From contig SOHS01000136.1 in the NCBI GenBank assembly GCA_004377135.1, positions 1-26,577 on the forward strand: a stretch of DNA of 26,577 nucleotides, written 5' to 3'. The notes under the pieces are model-generated. The model had not been told where the DNA came from. It worked only from the letters and a program-made list of their open reading frames with translations, and made no database searches. Of this stretch, positions 14,818 through 21,896 are shown in pieces (position 1 is the first letter of the stretch; every line of letters begins with the position of its first letter). The position numbers and the translations under genes were made by a program. The DNA is from Dehalococcoidia bacterium. GTDB lineage: Bacteria; Chloroflexota; Dehalococcoidia; GIF9; AB-539-J10.

Positions 14818-15942
14818 ATGGGAACAATAAATGTAGCCATCATAGGTGTTGGTAATTGTGCCTCTTCTTTAGTGCAAGGAGTTCACTACTACAAGGATGC
14901 TAAGGAAGATGAATTTGTCCCCGGTCTAATGCATGTCAACCTGGGAGGGTATCATATATCTGATATCAACTTCGTGGCCGCATTTGATATTGATAAAAAC
15001 AAAGTAGGCAAGGATTTAGCTCAGGCTATTTTCATCAAACCAAACAACACAATTAAATTTTGTGATGTGCCCAAGACAGGCATTCGAGTTGAGCGGGGTA
15101 TGACCCACGATGGATTGGGCAAGTATCTTTCTCAAATTATCACCAAGGCTCCAGGCCCCACTGCCAATATTGTGGATATACTCAAGAAGACAGAAACTGA
15201 CGTGGTAATTAATTATCTGCCTGTAGGAAGCGAGGAGGCAACTAAGTGGTATGTAGAACAAATGCTAACTGCTGGCTGCGGCTTAATCAATTGTATACCT
15301 GTTTTTATTGCACGTGAGCCTTATTGGCAAAATCGATTTGCCGAACACAGACTGCCCCTCATTGGCGATGATATTAAGTCCCAAGTTGGCGCCACTATCA
15401 CCCATCGACTGTTAACCAGGCTCTTCCGAGACCGCGGCGTTAAGTTAGAGCGAACTTACCAATTGAATTTTGGTGGCAATACTGATTTCTATAATATGCT
15501 AGAACGAGAGCGCTTGGAATCTAAAAAGATTTCCAAGACCAATGCCGTTACTTCACAGTTAGACTATGTTCTCGATCCCGATAACATCTACATCGGCCCC
15601 AGTGACTATGTGCCCTGGCTAGCCGACCGCAAATTTTGCTACCTAAGGATGGAAGGCCGCACCTTCGGCGACGTGCCTCTGAACATAGAATTGAAGATGG
15701 AAGTATGGGACAGTCCTAATTCAGCTGGGGTGGTTATTGATGCCATAAGATGCTGTAAACTAGCCATGGACCGTGGCTTAAGCGGGACCATAGTGGGGCC
15801 TTCAGCTTATTTTATGAAATCTCCGCCTATTCAATACTCTGACGAGGAAGCTCGTGTAAAAACCGAGGCATTTATCGTAGGACAAGGGCAAGAATGTCCC
15901 ATCTCTCTGCCGGAGCTAGAGTCAGCTGAAATTGAGGGATAA
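14818..15942 (+). CDS. ino1: Inositol-3-phosphate synthase (myo-inositol-1-phosphate synthase)
   Basis: This NAD-dependent enzyme converts glucose-6-phosphate to myo-inositol phosphate. The N-terminal Rossmann motif is VAIIGVGNCASSLVQG, and family blocks VVINYLPVGSEEATKWYVE, CIPVFIA, IGDDIKSQVGATITHR, LNFGGNTDF and the SKKISKT catalytic-lysine region are all present. The 374-residue length and the sequence type resemble actinobacterial and archaeal short enzymes, not the 500-residue eukaryotic form. I choose the ATG at 14818 over the in-frame ATG at 14806, because GGAGGTGA (14808-14815) overlaps the earlier one and is properly placed for the later. Neighbours (TIM-barrel isomerase, CDP-alcohol phosphotransferase) suggest the product feeds inositol phospholipid. 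Confidence 0.93.
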   Translation: MGTINVAIIGVGNCASSLVQGVHYYKDAKEDEFVPGLMHVNLGGYHISDINFVAAFDIDKNKVGKDLAQAIFIKPNNTIKFCDVPKTGIRVERGMTHDGLGKYLSQIITKAPGPTANIVDILKKTETDVVINYLPVGSEEATKWYVEQMLTAGCGLINCIPVFIAREPYWQNRFAEHRLPLIGDDIKSQVGATITHRLLTRLFRDRGVKLERTYQLNFGGNTDFYNMLERERLESKKISKTNAVTSQLDYVLDPDNIYIGPSDYVPWLADRKFCYLRMEGRTFGDVPLNIELKMEVWDSPNSAGVVIDAIRCCKLAMDRGLSGTIVGPSAYFMKSPPIQYSDEEARVKTEAFIVGQGQECPISLPELESAEIEG

Positions 15943-16047
15943 ACCGCCTTTGCGCTAAAAGTGTTAACTTCAGACAACGCAGCTTGAAAATAAATTTATA
16001 TGTGATCTTAGTTACTGGAATTTACTACGTCTGAGAAAGGTAGCACG

Positions 16048-16956
16048 TTGCTCGAAGTTTCCCTCTCCACCATGTGGGCTAAAGGTAGATTTAGCCACAT
16101 GGCAGGATTTACTGCCAAAGCTAAAGAATTGGGCTTCACCCATATAGAAGCAAACGCCTCAATTTCCCCACAAATGCTCAGTGAGCTTCTCAAGACCACA
16201 GTTCCTATTTCAAGCATTCATTCTCCTTGTCCAGCGACATCGTCATCCAGAGGAATCCCCATAAGTAGCCTTTCCTTAAGTTCTCTCGACGAGAGCGAGC
16301 GAATGGAGGCCGTTAGCTTTACCAAGCAAACGATAGACCTTGTGGCAAGTGTGAAGGCCAGGGCTATTGTACTCCATATGGGTGAAGTGCCAATTGACCT
16401 GAGTTTACAAGCTAGACTGTATGAACTTCACGACGGAGGCTATGCTCAAACCAAAGAATATAGCCAGGCTAAAGAAGAGCTAGTTTACCAACGCAATTTC
16501 CAAGCTCTTTATTACCTTGATGCAGCGAAAAAAAGTCTTCAAGAGATTAGTGAATATAGCCAACAAAAGGGTATAATTCTAGGGCTTGAGACCAGATTCC
16601 ATCCTCACGAGATACCAAACATAGACGAAATGGCAGAGCTACTTAACGAGGTATCAGGAAGTCTGGTGGGTTACTGGCATGACGTAGGGCATGCTGAAGT
16701 GCAACAGCAGCTTGGATTTAGCTTGCATGAAGAATGGCTTTCACGGTTCAGAAACAGGATTGTCGGCATCCATTTGCACGACGTTCTTGGCATTTCCGAT
16801 CACTATGCCCCAGGAAAGGGAGACATGAACTGGGAAATGGTGGCCAAATATTTACCTCCAAGAATAGTGAAGGTTTGCGAAATCGGCGAGTGGAATGACG
16901 AAGAGCAAATGCAAGGAGTAGTCGAATTTCTTCAAAAGAAAGGAGTACTAAACTAG
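16048..16956 (+). CDS. Sugar phosphate isomerase/epimerase-like TIM-barrel protein
   Basis: A 302-residue xylose-isomerase-like (AP endonuclease 2 family) TIM barrel. Likely metal and acid residues lie at strand ends: VLHMGE, GLETRFHPHEIP, YWHDVGHAEV, GIHLHDVLG and VCEIGEW. It is cytoplasmic, with no signal or membrane segment. The start is a TTG at 16048 with AAAGG 7 nt before it. It sits between ino1 and a CDP-alcohol phosphotransferase, 13 bp before the latter, so a role in inositol or sugar-phosphate metabolism is plausible, but the substrate cannot be named. The family also contains inosose dehydratase, hydroxypyruvate isomerase and endonuclease IV; none of these is specifically supported. 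Confidence 0.75.
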   Translation: MLEVSLSTMWAKGRFSHMAGFTAKAKELGFTHIEANASISPQMLSELLKTTVPISSIHSPCPATSSSRGIPISSLSLSSLDESERMEAVSFTKQTIDLVASVKARAIVLHMGEVPIDLSLQARLYELHDGGYAQTKEYSQAKEELVYQRNFQALYYLDAAKKSLQEISEYSQQKGIILGLETRFHPHEIPNIDEMAELLNEVSGSLVGYWHDVGHAEVQQQLGFSLHEEWLSRFRNRIVGIHLHDVLGISDHYAPGKGDMNWEMVAKYLPPRIVKVCEIGEWNDEEQMQGVVEFLQKKGVLN

Positions 16957-16969
16957 CTGGAAGAACTGA

Positions 16970-17563
16970 ATGAATTTAATAGACATCCGACATAATTTAG
17001 CCTATCGTATTACCGATCCTGTAGTCAGGCTTTTGAGTAAAAGCGGGATAACGCCCAATGCTCTTACCTTTATCAACCTGGCTCTGAATATAATCGCGGC
17101 CTATGTTATCGCTACGGGGCACTTCCTTCTTGGTGGGATTTTAGTCCTAGTTGCAGGCTTATTTGACCTCCTTGACGGAGCCTTAGCTCGCTTCACTAAG
17201 CAAACTACAAGGTTTGGCGCTATCCTGGATTCAGTAGTTGACCGCATTTCTGAGGCAGCAATACTCTGTGGTCTCCTGATTTGGTATATACCACAAGAGG
17301 AAGCCAGTCTGGAAATCGTGCTTATTCTTATTGTTTTAATTGGTTCCTTCCTGGTCAGCTATATAAGGGCTAGGGCAGAAGGACTCGGCTGGCAATGTCA
17401 GGTTGGCTTGTTTACTAGGACAGAACGGGTTATAGTATTAGCAATAGGTCTGCTGGTAAATCAGATCTTTATTGCTTTATGTGTTCTGGTGGTCTTTGTC
17501 TTTATCACTGTAGTTCAAAGGTTAGTTTACCTATGGAAGCAAGGAAACATTAAAGGTGATTAA
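16970..17563 (+). CDS. CDP-alcohol phosphatidyltransferase, probable phosphatidylinositol-phosphate synthase
   Basis: A 197-residue integral membrane enzyme with the complete family motif D-x2-D-G-x2-A-R-x8-G-x3-D-x3-D: D66, D69, G70, A73, R74, G83, D87, D91. About five or six hydrophobic segments are visible (around 33-62, 95-106, 112-128 and 150-190). The family joins an alcohol to CDP-diacylglycerol. Because ino1 is two genes upstream, I infer inositol phosphate as acceptor, making phosphatidylinositol phosphate as in actinobacteria; phosphatidylglycerophosphate synthase is the main alternative. purA begins directly at its stop codon, so both are one transcript. Confidence 0.85.
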   Translation: MNLIDIRHNLAYRITDPVVRLLSKSGITPNALTFINLALNIIAAYVIATGHFLLGGILVLVAGLFDLLDGALARFTKQTTRFGAILDSVVDRISEAAILCGLLIWYIPQEEASLEIVLILIVLIGSFLVSYIRARAEGLGWQCQVGLFTRTERVIVLAIGLLVNQIFIALCVLVVFVFITVVQRLVYLWKQGNIKGD

Positions 17564-18853
17564 GTGGCTGTTATAGTTATTGTAGGAGGACAGTGGGGTG
17601 ACGAAGGTAAAGGAAAGATAATTGACCTCCTAGCTGAGAAAGCGAAGGTAGTAGCTCGTTTCTCCGGGGGGGATAATGCTGGCCACACTGTGATCAACCC
17701 TTATGGCGAGTTCAAGCTGCATCTTGTCCCTTCGGGCATCTTTTACTCCCAGGTAACTTGCATTATCAGCAACGGCGTAGCTATTAACCCAGCAGTGCTC
17801 CTCAAAGAAATAGACGACCTGCACAATCATGGTATCGATACAAGTCGTCTTTTTATTAGTGACCGTGCTCACCTGATCATGCCCTATCATACTCTTCTCG
17901 ACGAACTAGAAGAGGAAAGGCGTAATAAAGGAGCGTTGGGTACTACACGCAGAGGAATTGGCCCTGTTTTTGCCGATAAAGTAGCTCGTTTGGGAATTCG
18001 CGCTGGGGATTTATTAGATGAGGATACATTTCGGAGTCGCTTGAGCGCCGCGCTTGAGTTTAAGAATATTATCTTGATAAAAGTGTACCAGGTCTCACCC
18101 CTATCGTTGGAAGAAATTTATGACCAATACTGTCACTATGGGGAGCAGCTAGCTCCTTTTATTCGGGAAACTAGTTCCATAATCCGCGAAGCAGCGATAA
18201 AAGGAGAGCCTGTTTTATTAGAAGGTGCCCAGGGAGCTTTACTTGACCCTGACTTTGGCACCTATCCCTATGTGACCTCCTCTTCACCGTTGGCCGGGGC
18301 AAGCTGTATTGGAACAGGCCTAGGCCCAAGGGAAATCAATCGTGTGGTGGGCATATTTAAAACATATAACACTAGAGTCGGTGCCGGACCCATGCCTACA
18401 GAACTCAAAGACGAAATTGGTGACTTAATACGAAAGAAGGCTCGTGAGTATGGCGCTACCACAGGAAGGCCACGAAGATGTGGCTGGTTTGATACTGTGG
18501 CAGGTCGCTTCAGCGTTCAAATAAATGGCCTTAGTGATATAGCTCTAACACACCTTGATGTCTACGATGGTTTCACTTCGATTAAAATATGCACCGCTTA
18601 CAAATTTAATGATGAGGTCCTGACCTCTTTTCCTAGCGATATAGCCATATTGGAAAAATGCCAACCTATCTACGAAGAATTGGACGGCTGGCAAGAATCA
18701 ATAAGTGGAATTCGAAATTTTAAAAAGCTGCCGGCGGGAGCCCGCAATTATATGTCTCGGCTTGAAGACCTCCTTTCCTGCCCCATCAGTCTCGTTTCAG
18801 TAGGACCAGATAGAAGGCAAATAATATTGGTTAAACCGAACACTCTGCTCTGA
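17564..18853 (+). CDS. purA: Adenylosuccinate synthetase
   Basis: PurA makes adenylosuccinate from IMP, aspartate and GTP, the first committed step to AMP. The 429-residue protein shows GGQWGDEGKGK with catalytic D13, NAGHT with H41, GTTRRGIGP, LEGAQGALLDPDFGTYPYVTSS, VGAGPMPTE and TTGRPRRCGW. All match the family and the numbering of catalytic residues equals E. coli. It starts with GTG immediately after the stop of the upstream gene, with AAAGGTGA in that gene's end as ribosome site. It converges with dapA; the 93-bp gap shows no clear terminator. Confidence 0.97.
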   Translation: MAVIVIVGGQWGDEGKGKIIDLLAEKAKVVARFSGGDNAGHTVINPYGEFKLHLVPSGIFYSQVTCIISNGVAINPAVLLKEIDDLHNHGIDTSRLFISDRAHLIMPYHTLLDELEEERRNKGALGTTRRGIGPVFADKVARLGIRAGDLLDEDTFRSRLSAALEFKNIILIKVYQVSPLSLEEIYDQYCHYGEQLAPFIRETSSIIREAAIKGEPVLLEGAQGALLDPDFGTYPYVTSSSPLAGASCIGTGLGPREINRVVGIFKTYNTRVGAGPMPTELKDEIGDLIRKKAREYGATTGRPRRCGWFDTVAGRFSVQINGLSDIALTHLDVYDGFTSIKICTAYKFNDEVLTSFPSDIAILEKCQPIYEELDGWQESISGIRNFKKLPAGARNYMSRLEDLLSCPISLVSVGPDRRQIILVKPNTLL

Positions 18854-18946
18854 TAAACTGGTCATTTAATAATAGCTGCTGAATAAGCCAAGGAAAGTTT
18901 TCTGAACCAAGACAGATTGCTCGGTTTCGCTGATAACCGTCAGCCA

Positions 18947-19891
18947 TCAGCCCTTGGGGATAGGCAAATCTATCTTATAGTTCTTTAGTGTCGTCTGTAT
19001 GAGATTGGCTGATTTTTCATCAGGCTCAACTAGAGGCAAGCGAGGTTTGCCCACTGGAAAACCTGCATAATTCAGAGCCCACTTGAGAGGTACAGGATTG
19101 GAAACGATGAACAGGGCATTTATCAGGGGTAATAAATGCCGGTGAATCTTTGCTGCTTCTCGAGCTTCACTGTTAAGGAATTTCTCCATCATGTCCTTTA
19201 TCTGGATTCCTACTAGATGAGAGGCAACGCTAATCACGCCATAACCACCCAGAGCAAGTATGGGGAAGGTATCACTGTCATTGCCGCTGTAAACTAAGAA
19301 ATCTTCCCGGGTTCCCTGAATAATCCCAACTATCTGCCCGAGATTGCCACTGGCTTCCTTCACACCCACAATATTATCAATCTGGCTCAGCTTGATTAGT
19401 GTATCGGCAGCGAGGTTGGTAACGGTACGCGATGGCACATTATAGATGATGCAAGGCAAGGTAGTACTCTGGGCAATGTCTTTAAAATGCTCCCACAAGC
19501 CTTGCTGGGTTGGCCGATTGTAATAGGGAACTACCAAGAGACAAGCGTCGACACCAATTTTCTCCGCTTCCTTAGTTACCTCCTGGCTTTCTTTGGTGTC
19601 ATTGTTGCCTGTGCCAGCAACTACCGCTCCGCGGTCGGCTACCGCTGATTTTATTTCAGAGAAAAGCCGTAATTTTTCTTCCTTGCTTAGAGTAGGAGCC
19701 TCGCCAGTGGTGCCAGAGACCACTACTCCATCACTACCCGAATCCAGCAAAGCTAGTGCCAGCCTCCTAGCTTGTTGATAATCAATCTCGCCCTGAGCAT
19801 CAAATGGCGTAACCATCGCCGTTAATAAGCGACCCAGCCTATTTTTATCCAAAGAATTCAAAGAGCCTCCGAAAACTCTCGGCTTATTCAT
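18947..19891 (-). CDS. dapA: 4-hydroxy-tetrahydrodipicolinate synthase
   Basis: DapA condenses pyruvate with aspartate semialdehyde in the diaminopimelate/lysine pathway. The 314-residue protein has SGTTGEAPTLS (T61), YNVPSRT (Y150, R155) and the Schiff-base lysine K178 in VGVKEASG, all at +17 relative to the E. coli residues (T44, Y133, R138, K161). The extra 17 residues are an N-terminal extension; its ATG abuts the asd stop, supporting this start, though an internal TTG before DKNRLG is possible. It is the last gene of rpsO-pnp-dapB-asd-dapA. Confidence 0.95.
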   Translation of the reverse strand: MNKPRVFGGSLNSLDKNRLGRLLTAMVTPFDAQGEIDYQQARRLALALLDSGSDGVVVSGTTGEAPTLSKEEKLRLFSEIKSAVADRGAVVAGTGNNDTKESQEVTKEAEKIGVDACLLVVPYYNRPTQQGLWEHFKDIAQSTTLPCIIYNVPSRTVTNLAADTLIKLSQIDNIVGVKEASGNLGQIVGIIQGTREDFLVYSGNDSDTFPILALGGYGVISVASHLVGIQIKDMMEKFLNSEAREAAKIHRHLLPLINALFIVSNPVPLKWALNYAGFPVGKPRLPLVEPDEKSANLIQTTLKNYKIDLPIPKG

Positions 19892-20929
19892 TTAACTAGC
19901 TAAACTCTCCTTAAGGCTTATCCAACCCCTGCCTATCCCTTCTTCAGCAATTTGTACAACATTTAACGCCCCCCCTTTACGCAGATTATCAGCCACTATC
20001 CACATAACAAGCCCATCGAGATGCGAAATATCTTTCCTGATTCGACCCACAAATACGTGATCTGACCCACTAGCAGCCCAGGGTTGAGGATAAAAACTGA
20101 CGGTGGGATCATCAAGTACCCTGACCCCAGGAGCTTGAGCCAGAATTTTCCTTGCTTCTTCAGGGGTGATGGGTGAATTAAATTCCACGTTAACTGCTTC
20201 ACTATGTCCAAAGTAAACAGGAACTCGGACACAAGTAGCCGAAATAGCTATGTCCTCAGTATGTAGTGTCTTCCGTGTTTCTTCCATCATTTGCTGTTCT
20301 TCCTTAGTATATCCATTATCCAAAAAGACACCGATTTCTGGCAGTACATTAAAGGCAATTTGATGAGAATAGACGTGAGGACAAATACGGCGCCCTTCCA
20401 AAACTAACCGTGCTTGATTTGTCACTTCTCTCAGAGCAGCACCACCACTACTTGATACTGACTCGTAAGTACTCACTACAATTCGCTTTATTGGATTGAT
20501 CTTGTGCAATGGATAAAGTGCTACCACCATTTGGATTGTGGAGCAATTCGGACTGGCAATTATCCCCTTATGCCATTCTATATCCCCGGGATTGACCTCT
20601 GGGACTACCAGGGGCACTGTAGGGTTCATCCTGAAAGCACTACTATTATCAATGACCACTGCTCCAGCCCCTACAGCCAAAGGCGATAACCTCCGACTAA
20701 CATCAGCATCGGCAGAGAACAAGGCAATATCAACATCACGAAACGCCCCTGGCTGCGCTTCTCTAACTTCAATTCTTTTATGATTAAAGAGGATTTTCAT
20801 TCCAGAAGAATATTCAGGGGCTAGTAATCGGATGGAAGCTACCGGGAATTTACGCTGCTCAAGTACCTTAATAATTTCTTGCCCTACAATCTCGGTAGCT
20901 CCAACAACAGCTATATTGAATCCTTCCAT
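19892..20929 (-). CDS. asd: Aspartate-semialdehyde dehydrogenase
   Basis: Asd reduces aspartyl phosphate to aspartate semialdehyde with NADPH, the branch point to diaminopimelate, lysine and threonine. The 345-residue protein has an N-terminal dinucleotide-binding segment (VVGATEIVGQEI), the active cysteine C129 in SPNCSTIQ, a conserved R/H region and H242 in YFGHSEAV. An odd point: the usual active-site glutamine of the TYQ(A/S)VSG motif is E156 here (STYESVSSSGG), and the following Gly is Ser. C129 and E156 keep the E. coli C135-Q162 spacing of 27. Overall fold looks intact. It starts 8 bp after dapB with GGAAAGG as ribosome site. Confidence 0.92.
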   Translation of the reverse strand: MEGFNIAVVGATEIVGQEIIKVLEQRKFPVASIRLLAPEYSSGMKILFNHKRIEVREAQPGAFRDVDIALFSADADVSRRLSPLAVGAGAVVIDNSSAFRMNPTVPLVVPEVNPGDIEWHKGIIASPNCSTIQMVVALYPLHKINPIKRIVVSTYESVSSSGGAALREVTNQARLVLEGRRICPHVYSHQIAFNVLPEIGVFLDNGYTKEEQQMMEETRKTLHTEDIAISATCVRVPVYFGHSEAVNVEFNSPITPEEARKILAQAPGVRVLDDPTVSFYPQPWAASGSDHVFVGRIRKDISHLDGLVMWIVADNLRKGGALNVVQIAEEGIGRGWISLKESLAS

Positions 20930-20937
20930 GGCCTTTC

Positions 20938-21747
20938 CTACAGCTTTAGCAAGGCATCCAACCCATAAATTAGCCCCTTGCGCTTTGTCACTTCCTTAAT
21001 TGCCAGGATAACGCCAGGCAGGAAACACTCTCGACTTATAATATTATGACGTAAGCTTAGAGTTTCACCCGCTTCGCTAAATATAACTTCCTGCCCAGCC
21101 ATAAATCCCGGCAACCTCAAGCTATGGACAGCTATGCCATCCATTTGTCCTCCTCTGGTATTGCTGAGTATCTCACGTGTAACTTCGGGATAAACGAATG
21201 GTTTACCATGCGTTTGCAACATCTCTCTGGCTGTAGCTATAGCAGTCCCTGAAGGAGCATCAGCCTTCTTATCATGATGCATTTCGATAATTTCGGCGTG
21301 GTTGAAAAACTTAGCAGCAAATTTTGATAGATGTATCAAAATTGCCGCCCCTAGAGAAAAATTGGGTGCCACCACCACCCCTACCTTATTGGCCTGACAT
21401 AATTTTTCAATTTCTGCCAAATTCTCCTCAGAAAGGCCTGTGGTGCCTATAACCATGTTAACTTTTTGTTTAATAGCAATGCGAGCTGCTGTTATAGAAA
21501 CATCGGCACTAGTGAAATCTACCACTACATCAGCGTCGCAGCTCTTTAAAAGTGATTCTAAATCGGAAGAAAGAAGTATCAGCTCGGAAGCCTCAGCTAA
21601 AGGAAGATATTGCTGAGTTACTTCCTTTTCCACAGCACCCACTGCCCATAATCCGGGTTCGCAAACCACAGCTTTAGTTATCTCTTGCCCCATCCTGCCT
21701 AAAGCGCCATTAATAACTACTCTTATGGGTTCTAAAGAAGAAGTCAT
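20938..21747 (-). CDS. dapB: 4-hydroxy-tetrahydrodipicolinate reductase
   Basis: DapB reduces the DapA product to tetrahydrodipicolinate with NAD(P)H. The 269-residue protein has the nucleotide-binding VVINGALGRMGQEI near the start, VVVDFTSADV, the IGTTGLSEE loop, VVAPNFSLGAAI and the signature EMHHDKKADAPSGTA, followed by HSLRLPGFMAGQEVIF. Length and order are typical. GAAAGGAAC precedes the ATG. It lies downstream of pnp and 8 bp upstream of asd, grouping three lysine/diaminopimelate genes. Confidence 0.95.
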   Translation of the reverse strand: MTSSLEPIRVVINGALGRMGQEITKAVVCEPGLWAVGAVEKEVTQQYLPLAEASELILLSSDLESLLKSCDADVVVDFTSADVSITAARIAIKQKVNMVIGTTGLSEENLAEIEKLCQANKVGVVVAPNFSLGAAILIHLSKFAAKFFNHAEIIEMHHDKKADAPSGTAIATAREMLQTHGKPFVYPEVTREILSNTRGGQMDGIAVHSLRLPGFMAGQEVIFSEAGETLSLRHNIISRECFLPGVILAIKEVTKRKGLIYGLDALLKL

Positions 21748-21779
21748 GTTCCTTTCTCACCCCTCACCAGTAAAGCAAT

Positions 21780-21896
21780 TTATTTATCACGGTTGCCACG
21801 ATTTTCACTTCTACCACGTGGTCGAACAAATTTCTTCCGATGGTCCTTGGGAGCCGAGGAATTCTTAACTTTAGCACCAGGGAGATTGGAAAGCCC
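21780..21896 (-). pseudogene. In-frame 38-codon continuation after the pnp stop codon
   Basis: Immediately after the pnp TAA the same frame stays open for 38 codons, reading GLSNLPGAKVKNSSAPKDHR then KKFVRPRGRSENRGNRDK, before a TAA at 21782-21780. The Arg/Lys/Gly-rich ending resembles the basic tails that many bacterial PNPases carry after their S1 domain. No ATG or ribosome site opens it separately. It is best read as the former or readthrough tail of pnp. Confidence 0.5.

Noticed and set aside
18929..18951. GCTGAT/ATCAGC inverted repeat at the end of dapA as terminator
   Set aside because: Only 6 bp with an 11-nt loop and no T-run on either strand.
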